From NCBI GenBank assembly GCA_022495005.1, contig JAGYXB010000667.1, positions 310,001 through 374,000 of the forward strand: 64,000 nt of DNA, written 5' to 3'. This document shows, in pieces, positions 24,439 to 36,119 of the stretch. Position numbers and translations under genes: made by a program. Below the pieces are notes generated by a model. That model ran no database searches, was not told the DNA's origin, and saw nothing but the letters and a program-made list of their open reading frames with translations. Every line of letters starts with the position of its first letter. Within the stretch, counting starts at the first letter, position 1. The stretch is from Rhyacophila brunnea. Taxonomy: Eukaryota > Arthropoda > Insecta > Trichoptera > Rhyacophilidae.

Positions 24439-25751
24439 GCACTTATAGAACGACACATTTCTTTCATCATAAATAATCAATTTCCCATTCATCGTGAAAA
24501 TAATAAATACTATTGTCCTGACATACTGTGTGAAGAGCCAACTATGCGACAGTAAGAGGAAACTACACCTTCGTTTAAAGTGCTGAGATTCAAAACTTGT
24601 TTTACTCTTACTCCTGCGGCATTGCATACTGTGAGTGATGCAATGGATATTACTTGTACAGAATAGTTCAATGTAACAGTTTGCATGTTTGAAAACTCCA
24701 GCTACAAAACAGTAGATAGTGACGATATTAAGTTTTCTTGTCTAGTTTTCTGCTACGTACTGAAATGCCAGGTAATAGCTACGCTACCGGCATACCTTTT
24801 ATTGTATAACTCTGACCGTGATCGGAGAGAACGTCGAAAGTGACTTCCTCTTTGAGAGAAGTTAGCAGCGACTACACGGTCGAATTGTGTTCAGAAAGTG
24901 CAAAGTGGATTTGACGATATCAAAGACAAAGTGATAACTACGTTTCGGCTTAAAGCTTCCAGGTGGCCCATCGCAACTGACACCAGACTCGAATATAACG
25001 AGGCCGACTCTATACATGAATATTTATTTATTTTCGACACGTGTCGCTGTTTTAGAAGCGGGGCTAAAAGCAATTTTGAATATTTTATATTTCTTCTCAT
25101 TAACTTAACAGGAAAAAATTCCTGCAATCTTTGGAATATAAAAAACGGACAGTACAATTTTTAATACAATAATATTATATACTTTATTGTAGTAGCGTTA
25201 AAAAACGAAGAAACGTATTTCAATGACATTCGCTATAACTCAAATCTCCAAAGTAGATTATTTACGTATGCATACATACACGCTTTGAATGGTGGACACA
25301 CAATTGAATAATTATCGCAGGTAAGATTAAATTGATGACAAAGAGTAAGGCAAAGTTAAATTTATAATTCAATTCGGCGACTTGCCACCAGATTTTAATT
25401 TTAACCGAGAGTTAAATAAATACACGTTTTCAACTTTTAACTTTATAAACAAAATAAACTATAAAGGGTCAGGGGATTCTGCACTAGTAGGAACGAGTAT
25501 AATATAATAATATATGAAAGTCAAAGTTTATTTGATTTTCTTTTCCGACTTCCGACTTCCGACTTGGCATAGTTTGTTCAAATTACCTTTCCTGCCAATT
25601 CCATTTTTGAATTTTCACGACAGATAAAGTTTGCATTATTTTGGATTCGATTTTAATTTCCTTTGCTTCACTTGGCTATCAGAATTATTTTCATTTTGAC
25701 ATGCTGTTTGCCTAGATTTTAATATAGAAAAATGTAATTTTAATTGTTTTG
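24439..25751. other. no gene seen
   Basis: Two overlapping 88-aa frames on opposite strands at 24891-25164 have no recognisable content. A triplicate TTCCGAC unit lies at about 25547-25567. Confidence 0.35.
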
Positions 25752-25755
25752 TTAA

Positions 25756-26657
25756 GGGGGGACATGCTCAGCGTAGGTCAAAATGGAGCTTTTGTCTATT
25801 TCCAAAGCATGATCCTGGACATACCTTGAACGTTGTAGATAATCTATTTACATAATTTTGAAGCCTTATTATCCTTTATATTTATTTTAAACATTTGATG
25901 ACTGCATTAAGTATTTTTATTACATACAATAGTATTCTTTTAAACCTCTCGCTCTAATGTTTTAGAATATAGTCATATTTCGGTACATGAATGTGCAGTG
26001 GTGTTAAGATTTTTTACATTTATTAATTTTTAACCGCATTTATAAAACCATCAGTATAATTTATATCGACATTATTTTAGTGAAATATTTACGATAAAAA
26101 ATTATATTGATAATCTCTGTGATCCCAAATTTGACAAGAATTAGGCATTTTATTATTCAAAAATTGGGCAAGATTAACACATTTGAAATTAACTCTAAAG
26201 ATACTAATTATTAGCTATGTCTTTGAACATTCAAGTGTGATAAACATCTTATGAATAATGATTGCTTTATAATAATTATTGACCTAAGAATAAGGTAGTG
26301 TTTTTTGAAATACGCCATTTCTTTTGTCATTCCCCAGTGGTTAAGCTACAACATACGGCCGTAGCCATAAATTGACAAACTATAATATAAGTAGGGAGTA
26401 AAATGATGTTAACGCGCGTGTTTGAACATGTAAAATTAAAAAAAAAATCGGTTAGGTACAGCGAGAGGTTTAAAAGAATACTATTTTATGTAATAAAAAT
26501 ACTTTATGCAGTCATCAAATGTTTAAAATAAATATAAAGAATAATAAGGCTTCAAAATTATATAATTAGATTATCTACAACGTTTAAGGTATGTCCAGGA
26601 TCATGCTTTTAAAATAGAAAAAAGCTCCATTTTCACCCACGCTGAGCACGTCCGCCC
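25756..26657. mobile_element. TTAA-flanked element, family P, copy 2 (inverted left end at right)
   Basis: TTAA at 25752-25755 and 26658-26661. The left end (GGGGGGACATGCTCAGCGTA) and the interior match copy 3 at 52868-53586. The last ~196 bp (26462-26657) are an inverted copy of the left end instead of the short right end of copy 3. No open frame of note. Confidence 0.8.
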
Positions 26658-26661
26658 TTAA

Positions 26662-28134
26662 TTCGATCAATGAAGCGACCTCGTTAGAAGCCGGGTACTT
26701 CAGTCAGTGTAGAATAAAGATTAAGATATATTTTAAATATACACCCGTCGTAAATAGATAATCTTCATATATGACGATTCTCTTTACGAATTATTTCGTG
26801 TTGACTTCAAATGATATGAGGTATGTAGTCGCATTTTTATTATATGTTAATGCCCAATTACTAAAACAAACTAAGCACCAACGGATCGATCATATTGTCA
26901 AAGGTTTGGCGTATATTTGGTATATGATAATATATTGATACTTATTTATAAATAAGTATGTATATACTATGGGTATACATCCGGGTCCTAATCTCGTTGA
27001 GGTCAAAATATATATAAGTATACGATTTTCTCAAGATTTTTGGGTGTTTCTGTGATGCATTCATTGCACTGCGCTCTGTTTTAGTGTCAGTTGTAAGAAA
27101 AAAAATATAAGTATATTATACTTGTAAGTACATAATATATATTTTTATTAAGGATTTACGAATTGATGCATATTTGAAGCCCACTCGGTCCAAGTTATTT
27201 TCTATAATTTTTCGAACATGTATGCTATTCCAAATAGTGTAATTAATTGTACGTTAAATAATGGGTTATTTAAAGACGATATTACAGTATTTAAATAACT
27301 ATCATTGACAACACTTTAGACGTCATTGAAAATATTACGTAGGTTCGAATCCTACGCGGTTCAACATATTTTAAAATAAGTATGTTTTAAGGCTGTACAA
27401 AATCGTATAATAATTAATACGCTAAATACTAGGTTATTTATAAAACTATTACAGAATTGACGGTAGACAGATACTCAAATCGAAACAACAGTCTAAAGTT
27501 TTCGATCGAGACAATAATTTAAAATTCTAATGGATTTAAGTTTTGTACAATTCCATTTGAGTCGTTTTTCGGAATCTTCAGAAATTAGCGCACTTACCAA
27601 TGGTAAATACACCCTGACAACGAATGCAATTAATTCTAAATTTATATCACAACTTAATCCAATAAAGTCAGGTATCACAATAAACAAATTATGAATAATT
27701 GTGTGTAAAAAAACACTACCTAATAGATCATTAGATACCTAATCACTAATAATAAATTCAATAGGCGTACACATCATCATTACTGGGGGAAAATGGCAAT
27801 GGGTAACGTAATGGGAATTTAATGGAGTTAACTAATGAGAAATATCAATAATATAAGTACTTACTAATAATAAATAATAATGGGTATTAATAATCCAAAA
27901 TTGGTAAAAATATTAGAGTTTAAAAAAGTTTTATTAGTTAAACATAGGCGAAAGACGAAACCAGGGTAGCAAAAAACGACTCAAATGGAATATAACAAAA
28001 CTAAAATCCATTACAATTTAAATTCAAATTTCATCAAGTATCCCCGGTCGATAGTATTAATATTACAATAATTTTAGTTTCAAGTATTTCAAAATAATCG
28101 TATTTTTTCACGATTCATCCGGCGAATATTTTCC
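26662..28134. other. AT-rich stretch; isolated tRNA T-arm-like hairpin at 27341-27359
   Basis: GTAGGTTCGAATCCTAC forms a perfect T-arm with box B consensus. No box A or acceptor partner lies at the proper distance upstream, so it is at most a tRNA or SINE fragment. Nothing else is recognised. Confidence 0.35.
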
Positions 28135-28400
28135 AGAGTAACAAAGAGAAAAATGTTATCATTTCGTCGACGAGTCTGACAGGCGGACGAGCCGATAACA
28201 GAAAATGTTATTTTTCGTGTTGACTGAAGTCTGGCGGCTTCTGCCAGCCTGTCAGTTTCGGTCAGCGCAAAAAGAAACCAATTAAAATGCAAATGAAACA
28301 AGAGAGGACAGAAGTGCGGAGGGCGGGTGATGAGTATTACCCATCTACGTCCCACCCGCCCACGGACCAATTTTGCATGCCTGTGTCGGGAAACTAGATC
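28135..28400. other. GC-rich island in AT-rich surroundings
   Basis: About 265 bp with clearly higher GC than its neighbours. It includes CCCACCCGCCCACGG, an octamer ATGCAAAT and TCAGT initiator-like strings. It could be a promoter or an exon, but no convincing frame or splice pattern was found. An open frame on the minus strand (28089-28370) shows no domain. Confidence 0.2.
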
Positions 28401-28546
28401 GGTCGAAAATATTGTTTGCCCAGGGCGAACGTGCGCACATTAATTCGAATGGCCAGATGAATTGTATCACTGCTATTATCGAATACAAAATATCGATGTG
28501 TACATCGTATGTCGAATAATTAGTTTCTATTTAACATTTATGTGAC

Positions 28547-28580
28547 GCAGTAGCGGCTCTAGCACTTTTAGGGTCAGATA
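28547..28580 (+). mobile_element. orphan hAT-type end
   Basis: CAGTAGCGGCTCTAGCAC resembles the CAGTGGCGGCTC termini of hAT elements. No matching end was located. Confidence 0.3.
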
Positions 28581-28674
28581 TTACGAACCAGTATTCCATA
28601 ACGTCAATAAATGCATTTGAACATACATATCTTGATAACACCTCGGATATACTTAGTAGAAAAAATCTCTTTTG

Positions 28675-28870
28675 TAAAAATATGACACCCGATGGGATTT
28701 GAGCGCGGAATCGCGCCAATGTGCTTTAACCAATTAAGCTACGGGCATCCTACTTAATTACGACAATTTTAACCAGTAGTTCTTACATCAAGTGTTATCA
28801 AATTGCGTGACAATATATAGAATGTTACATTCACAAATTTTGTGAATTATTCGTTGAATAAAATAAATGG
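28675..28870 (-). mobile_element. tRNA-derived SINE, family 3, copy 1
   Basis: On the minus strand GATGCCCGTAGCTTAATTGG begins a tRNA-like head. GATGCCC can pair with GGGTGTC near 28684 (two wobbles) as an acceptor stem. The box-B region is degenerate (GCTCAAATCCC). The flanking segment (CTACTTAATTACGAC...AACCAGTAG) recurs at 61765-61800 and 1706-1742, and AATTATTCGTTGAATAAAA recurs near 29840 and 61945. Too degenerate to be a working tRNA gene. Confidence 0.5.
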
Positions 28871-29338
28871 TTTATTAAGAGTGTTCATAAGCGAAACGGC
28901 AAATAATTTTCAACTGTATGTGGAACGAAATTTCGGCCGCGTTGTCATCCGGAGAGCGATAGTCGACGTGTTTGCATGTCAATTTGTTTTGTGATGGCGT
29001 CGGAGGAATATATTCGTAAATCGTATAAAGATGACTAAAAAACGTTCCGCATGTACTTGAAAAAGAAAACATGTCAAAGAATATTATACTATTATTATTA
29101 CGAATATAATAATAAACATAACATAAAAAGGACGCATGTTGATTTTTTATGACAAATTATATTTCGTTCGGCTCGCGTCATTTGCACAATCCGCGCATCG
29201 CCTAGTCACGATCTTTTTAGACCATGCCTCAGCTGAGGTATAGCCTTAAATAAATGTATTGTTCCCTTATTATAAAGAAATACAGAAGAATCGTGTTAAA
29301 ACAGCACATTCAAACAAACTGAAATAGTACAAAATAAT

Positions 29339-29790
29339 AATTGCTGGACGAAGGTATCCCCTAGCTCCTTCCACTATTCTCGATCATTATTTTTTCGCTG
29401 CCAAGTATATCCAGTATCCACCCATCTTTGTGAGTTCGTCGATTGCGTCCCAGTTTAGTGCTTATTGGGATCCACCGTATGACTGCATTTATCCAGCGGC
29501 TGTCGATTCGCCGACCGACACGTCTAGCCTAATGCCGCCACATAGCGTTTTCTCGTCTGCCTCCTTATACATTTGTTCATTTTGTGATCTTTCCGCGTTA
29601 TGCCCAACATGCACATTTCCACGCCACGTTGCGCTACTCGTAATTTTTAGATTTTTCTTCCACTAAGAATAAATTTATTTCACATGCTTACGTGACCATT
29701 GGTAGCACACATCGGCTGAACACTGCGCTTAATACACATAAACACAATACGATGTCACTCTTGAGTCTTGAAAATACTATTCAGGCACCA
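29339..29790 (-). pseudogene. RTE-like LINE C-terminal ORF remnant, best-preserved copy
   Basis: In one minus-strand frame the end reads DRE-WKELGDTFVQQ (29341-29385), matching the RTE tail DRxxWKxLGExYVQQ. Further upstream CVLPMVT and a block like RxAWKCACW correspond to the VLPVMTYG...RxMERxMLG region. Stops and frame changes are frequent. The segment at 29615-29790 is similar to 3535-3680, so both come from one family. It is 5'-truncated and dead. Confidence 0.65.
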
Positions 29791-29888
29791 AAAATTAAAT
29801 ACGTCATTTAACATAATAAAATTTAATTAACTATTTCTTTTATTCAACGAATAATTCACAAGATTTTAGAATGTACCATTCTAATTTA

Positions 29889-30078
29889 TTTTTTTTAGAA
29901 TTATTAATAACCATGTCCTTGCTTTTTCGTACAAGGTGGTTGTTAGTAATTTTGAACAATCACAAACAACCAGGCTTTGAGAAAAACACATAAATGTTTT
30001 TGTCATGATCGGGAATCGAACCCAGGAACTCTCGGGTGGAAGGCGAGCGCCTTACCCACTGCACCACGAGAGCCGCAT
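29889..30078 (-). mobile_element. tRNA-Gly-like SINE, family 2
   Basis: The minus strand from about 30076 reads GGCTCTCGTGGTGCAGTGGG, TAAGGCGCTCGCCTTCCACC, then GTTCGATTCCC. This has box A, an anticodon loop CTTCCAC (UCC, Gly) and a consensus box B. A body of about 110 bp follows, ending AACCACCTTGTACGAAAAAG, then CATGGTTATTAATAATTCT and poly-A. The 3' acceptor half is missing, as expected for a SINE head. A 5'-truncated sister lies at 33248-33305. Confidence 0.75.
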
Positions 30079-30080
30079 TG

Positions 30081-32370
30081 AACATACATAATTTTGAAAA
30101 ACGCTTCTGAGCATAGACTATAGATACATATAGACGCCACCCGTTGCATTGCTAAATGAAGCTACGTGCCGTGCGTTTGGTTTGTGGGCGAGCGAACGCA
30201 TTCGCCTATAAATTTTCGAGACCATAGACCATTTCGCTAGTGCTCGTCTAAAGTGCTCGCACTAGACGCTCAGAATTAAAATATAATTTTCTGTTTTTTT
30301 ACGCTATATAGTATTTTTAAGCGGTCAAAATGCAACCAATTAGGTAAATATATCCATAATTTAAGTTATTTTAAAGAAACACTGGGTCACTGATATTAAA
30401 ATAAATAATAATATACAAATAAATTGTCACGAACATGTATCAACTTACCTATGAAACGTAATACCATCTTCTTGCTTAACAGTACGGCTTCCATATTTTA
30501 ATACAACATGCAGAACCACCTTTCCTACTTAATTAACTAAAAATATTTACCACTGACTTTATGTTTAACACAAAAAATAGCAAATTTAGCAACACGAACA
30601 ACACGCTACGTGAAGCGATTCAGCACGATTTACCGGCAATATTTTTGGAAACCAACTTAAAAATATGTATACCTTTTATCTTACTCTCGCGCGTGTCGCA
30701 GAGATTATAAGGGTGCCGAATACTTTCTCACTCGCACTCATGCATCGTTTTTGTTCAGGCCTTGCTTCTGAGATAATATATTAATAACCAATAGAAGAAT
30801 TTCGAAGAGCGCTGTTGAGCAGGTATTAAAAAAGGCCAATAATTTTCAATTGACTAAAAACCATTTTGTAAAAAATAATTTAGGTAAATATTGAATTATT
30901 ATTGCATCGCGTCAATTAATTTAGAGCGGAATGTAGAAACATTTGTCATAACTAAAATTTCCTTAGCAGAAAACACTATGCAGAAACATTGTCCTTAGTT
31001 AAGATCATTTCTATTGAAAATAATACCATATTTAAAAAAATTTTCCTATGGTTTAGGTAAATTATTTTATAATTGTTAAACGATGACAAAAATATGACAA
31101 CTGCATTTTATAAATGCAATAACTATAAATACATATTAATATTTGATTATAATACTCTTATGTTTCCGTTATAAGTCATTATACGTGATTCCACAGGCAC
31201 CGTAAGATATTTTTTTAACATGGTAACACTAGCGTTAAGTGTCATTCTACCATCTGGCTTCTTGTATTTCTGCGGGCTGGCTTATATAAGTAAAATAATA
31301 TTCTGCAAGTACATGCCAAACGAATTAACACTATCAATATCCATATTGAGATACATTGTTAAATGAATTTGAGTGTATGGACTGTTTTATAGACATGCGA
31401 ATTTATTTTGACAGCAGCTGTCAGTGGTAAATGGTAATACAGAAGGGGGCGTGTTCATAAAAAAAAGTTATCTATGGTTAAGGTTTCCTTAACTCTATAC
31501 TCAGTATAGTCTATAGTTAAGTCATGCTTTTCGGCAACTTATCCATAGGATCGAAATCTTGGATTCTGCATAGGGCTCTTAAAGTGTAGTTTGGGCGAAC
31601 ATATACATTTTTTATTACTGTTATGTATTAGGCATGTATCTGTTAATTTCATTGTAGTTAAGTACTGGTGGTTAATTTTTAATTTCAAGTATTTGATATA
31701 AAAACATCTCAATATCAGAAGTGTACGTATCATATTCCAGTAGGTAGCATATAGGTACGTTATATTTTCATCCACTGAAAGCTAGGCGGATTGTGATTTA
31801 CCTACAAAATTTTGCAGCATTCACGACGATATGTACTTAGGTGTGTTTGTTTATAATTCTATACAATTAAGCCCACACTAATTAGCGTTAAGTAAACTTC
31901 ACCGTGAATTCTGGGTATACCGAGTTATTATAACCGTTGTATAGGCTTTCATCGGCTGCCTGTTGTTTAGGAAATACGTGTTTGTAGGGTGGGAACACAC
32001 TCAATAATAAATACGGTCGAGAAAATGCAGATTCGTGGTAGGATTTACCAGAAAAGTACTCAGGCAAGACAATCATAACTATGTAGTGTCAACAGAATGA
32101 ACACAAATATAATAATTATATTATTTACTCACATATCAGTTTCTCGAAGGATCCGCCGAGTATATTATTACTTTATTATCTGGTTATAATTTAAGGGTTT
32201 TGTATTTTAGGATTAGAAATATAAGTCTAGTTCTAGTACAAGCACGCCTAAAGAGAAATAAACAATGTTTATACACTTACTGATTACAAATATTTGTATA
32301 AAAAACATGTAAAATACTCATGTCTTATAGTAGTATCAACTGGTTGTAGTTGAAGGGTTTTGTATTTATA
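30081..32370. other. AT-rich stretch without a recognisable gene
   Basis: A somewhat GC-richer part at 30110-30270 and palindromic strings near 31465-31530 (GGTTAAGGTTTCCTTAAC) may be old TE ends. No boundaries can be defined. Confidence 0.3.
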
Positions 32371-32371
32371 G

Positions 32372-32465
32372 ATTTATGGGTCTTCACTGTGTGTACTTCT
32401 ATCCTCTTTCCTCGACGTTACGGGCTCGTTGCAGAGGCCATTCTCAAAAGATTGTGTGTAAATTA
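32372..32465 (-). mobile_element. dispersed repeat with CCGAAACGTCGAGG-like motif, copy 2
   Basis: GTGTGTACTTCTATCC, TTTCCTCGACGTTACGGGCT and CGTTGCAGAGGCCA correspond to 6700-6770. It is the same element type as copy 1, probably a retroelement 3' region. Confidence 0.45.
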
Positions 32466-33247
32466 ATCAACATTTATGTGTACCACATAAAACAAAATTG
32501 CACCAAGCTCCCATAGAAAATTCTATAAACTAATGCGCGTCCGGTCCACCAGGTAAGCTCTGACTGTGTTGAATCAGTTTCAATTTAACGGAATTGCCTT
32601 CCCCATTGCGAATTCCGTCGTGTTCAATTTGTTACATTCAAGAATTTCTTTCAGGGGGACAAATATAGTCAACAAGTAGTGCACGCCATTTTCAATTGAG
32701 ATTGTTCTTTCTCATTCCTAGTGCTTTACTGAAATGTACTACCAACTTAGAGATTGAAACATGAGAGTTGCGTTATGATTTTTTTAAATAAAAAATATGT
32801 TACGTACCTTATAATATATATTAAAACTAAGCAAGTGGCTGCGTCGTCACCTGAGATTATTGGGTCCATACTATTCGGCGTGGCACAGAAACCCTTGACA
32901 TATTTTATTGTTCTGGTCAATGTGTTTGGTATAAGAGGCAGAAAGCGAACACCGATAAAGAGGAGTTGCCACTCACTAGAAAATCGGTAGGATCAACGAC
33001 AAGGTTTGCAGAGGATACAGAAAACTGGATAAGGCTGGCCCACAATGTCATAGAACCAAGTCCGTAGTGATTACGATCGGCAATTATGAAGGATACAACG
33101 AGAAAGAAAGTTCCAAGCAAACCATACACTATTTAATAACTGATTTTAAAATTAATATAATTAAGATAATACGATTTCTAAAGTACTAGGGTAGGTACCT
33201 ATTATTCCTGTAAGTGTGAAAACTAATTGAGGCGGTCAAAAATCAAA
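32466..33247. other. no feature seen
   Basis: Two short opposing frames near 32754-33129 overlap without recognisable content. Confidence 0.35.
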
Positions 33248-33305
33248 ACCACCTTGTACGAAAAAGCAAGGACATGGTTATTAATAATTCTAAAAAAAAA
33301 AAACT
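33248..33305 (+). mobile_element. 5'-truncated tail of SINE family 2
   Basis: ACCACCTTGTACGAAAAAGC, then AAGGACATGGTTATTAATAA, then TTCT plus poly-A is the exact 3' portion of the SINE at 29889-30078 in the opposite orientation. It has no tRNA head. Confidence 0.75.
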
Positions 33306-33982
33306 AAATGGTGAAATAAATATGGTATTTGTGATAAATTTAACTGGCACTGACGTTACAATGATTTGAAATAAACTTTTTGTTAAATCTACAATATTTG
33401 AATTATTAATTAATGAAGTTGACAGCCGTTTTGAGCTACAAATTCATCTTTAAAACGATTAAATAATAATGGTTAGCAATAAAATAATATAAAATCGAAC
33501 ACAGCTCATGCTTTATGTATTGAATTGGGGAGTAGGACTACATAAATAATATTCAGGTATTTTATATCACGAGTCAGAACATTGTCCTCAATTTGCATAA
33601 AGGAAGCTGATTGCATAATGTGTTATGTTGGAAATTCTCACAGAAATATGACATAAATATTTCATGAAAACAAAATACTAAGTAGGTACTACACTTACAC
33701 GCTCAGTAACTATGTAAATACAACAGAAAGGAAAACTAGCAACATTGTAATATCACAAGAAAGATTATTTACTTAGGTACTCAGCCGAAAATGAGTTGAG
33801 TCTTTGAGTTGTATTATTATCAATACAATAATAATATTAATATAATATTTTGTAATGTTACAAAGAAAACAGAGTAACGGAAAATAAAATAAATCTCGAC
33901 AAGTACACAAAACCATAGATGAACTCAGGGTATAAATACTAGCATATTGTTATCTAAGAAAACTAGTAAAACACGTACCTAC
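33306..33982. other. no feature seen
   Basis: AT-rich sequence between the truncated SINE tail and the hAT element. Confidence 0.35.
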
Positions 33983-33990
33983 ATATAGTT

Positions 33991-34726
33991 TAGTTGTTCT
34001 AAGCCTGGGTTCGATCGAACCCCAGGGGTTCGGCGTTTGTTACAACATATCTTTGCGAGCAATCCTTTTCGAGGATGCTGGACATAAAAACGAAGAAAAG
34101 GAACAGACTTTGTTGCGAAAATTAGACGAGAGTGGCACTTGCCAAGGTGAAGCCGCGCATTTATGAACTGCACCGCGATTTCCTAACTATCGACTCGTGT
34201 GGCACCAGACGACATGACGTAATTGTGACGTCAGCCAATACACGCTAGAGGCATGCCGCCCAGCGCACAGTGCTCACAGTAGATATTATTACGATGAAAC
34301 ACCTATATGTGTATGGTGACAATGAATAGCGCCGCTGTCTGAGTAGCGTTATTTTCTCGAATGCTATTATCACTCCGGTAGTACGTCACAATGATGTCAT
34401 ATGACGTCATGTCGACCGGGCAGCTGGCACTCGCAAGTTCTAACATAGGGCCCCTGGTATCTGAAAGGCAACAGCAGAAGTCACACTGATTTGCAATAAA
34501 TATTCATTATTATGTTTTTGTTTTTGTGTGAAAATCATGTTTTAATGGTTTTTTTTAACACAGTGATGTTGATGCACGATTCATTTTGTGAACCAGTAAA
34601 ATACATACATATGTTTTGAATTTGAAAAAAATCATATTTTATTTTTCCAATAATTAAGAAGGGTTTGGTGATTGCGCATATGAAACTGGTGGGGGTCAGT
34701 ACCTCCAACAAGGTTAAGAACCACTG
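33991..34726. mobile_element. non-autonomous hAT element with CRE-like boxes
   Basis: The left end TAGTTGTTCTAAGCCTGGG and right end AAGGTTAAGAACCACTG are the classical hAT terminus CAGTGGTTCTTAACC, the left one with substitutions. The flanks ATATAGTT (33983-33990) and CTATAGTT (34727-34734) agree at 7 of 8 positions, as an 8-bp hAT duplication should. The left subterminal part contains the palindromic GGGTTCGATCGAACCCCAGG. The interior (736 bp in all) has no transposase but contains TGACGTCA at 34226-34233 and 34402-34409, and further TGACGT/TACGTCA strings. Confidence 0.8.
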
Positions 34727-34944
34727 CTATAGTTATACAGACAGTAGTGACCAGAAGATGTATATAATATAATATTATTTAATAGTTTTAACTCGAAGAC
34801 GTCGTTTTGGTGAGGTTATGTTAGATTTTCAATATAGTTTAGATTGCTTTTGAAACGGAAATTCCCATAGGAAAAACCGGCGGCGAACTGATCTTAAATC
34901 CGCAAAAAATTACAGAAGAAATACCTTTTGGCAGTATACAATTT

Positions 34945-35013
34945 TTTACTAAACATACATTCGTAGTTATTGCAGACGAGTACTGCAATAACTACGAATG
35001 TATGTTTAGTAAA
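34945..35013. repeat. perfect 31-bp hairpin with 7-nt loop
   Basis: Bases 34945-34975 (TTTACTAAACATACATTCGT and on to GCAG) are the exact reverse complement of 34983-35013. The loop is ACGAGTA. No related copy was seen in the window. Confidence 0.85.
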
Positions 35014-35493
35014 GTTTATATTATTTTTAACAGTACAACAGGCCTAGAGGCCCAATGACAGTAGTGTAGTTAGTAGTACAATTAGATACCTACTGATATA
35101 ATCATTACATAATAATAAAAGGTAAAAAGTCATCACAGTAGAACATTGTAAGATGCAGTTATAAATGCATTAGTGTATTTAGTAATATTTAGCATTCGTA
35201 TTGAATATGAATAATTTGGAATCATATAATATATAATAATTATTATACATATTGAATGAATCCAATAAATGCGGGTTTGATTCTTGCTCTGTATCAATAT
35301 TTTTTGAATAGGTATGTTTATGAGGTACCTACCTACTCCAAATAAAGTATATTTATTTTATTAATTAAATAGATACTTTTTTCGAAGTATGAAAATATTC
35401 AAATTAGACACGTTTTGCAGAATAGGTCAAAGATATCTGACGAAAATTTGCAAATTCGGATAAATTCTAGAGTTAATTTGAACTACATGCTAG

Positions 35494-35560
35494 TACTACA
35501 CTATACTACACTACACTACACTACACTACACTACACTACACTACACTACACTACACTATA
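35494..35560 (+). repeat. (CTACA)n microsatellite
   Basis: About 13 pentamer units, with CTATA variants near both ends. A 76-aa frame running through it is a translation artefact. Confidence 0.95.
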
Positions 35561-36119
35561 CTCAACTAGCTATAATATGTATTTTTACAACATGTTTGTT
35601 GCATGTTTGTTTGCCGCAGCCGGCGTATGTAGAATGGGCCAATAATAACATAAAAAACATGAACGCGGTTTCGGAATAATGACACTTATTGCAATTCGCA
35701 TGGAGTTCAAACACAAACATAATATATGAAACAATGAGAATTGTATGAGTCCTAGGAAGTATATAATTATATGGGCAGACTCGTCTATGGAATACCTTTT
35801 ACTTTTCACAGATTCATTCAATTATTGTAACAATTTAAACATGATAAAGCATTCGGCACTCAATTATACCTAATGTATATACCGACAAAAAGATGGACAG
35901 ATGCAATACTTAACCCAGAGGTACCCGAGGTATAAACACAGAAAACACTCAAAATTGATGAAATATTAAGGTTCGACGGAAATACACGGCACATACGAAA
36001 AAGGATGCTTAATGAGGGCTTCATCTATCAGTGGATTGAATCAAACTGATGATATCACAGAAAAAAATATTTTTAAATAATAAAATGTATAATATTATGA
36101 TAATGGATTATACCTAACA
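35561..36119. other. no feature seen
   Basis: AT-rich sequence between the microsatellite and a dispersed repeat. Confidence 0.35.

Noticed and set aside
27341..27359. Perfect T-arm with box B, suggesting a tRNA gene
   Set aside because: No box A, anticodon arm or acceptor partner at the proper distance upstream.
35415..35645. 76-aa frame with LHYTT repeats
   Set aside because: It is the translation of a CTACA microsatellite.
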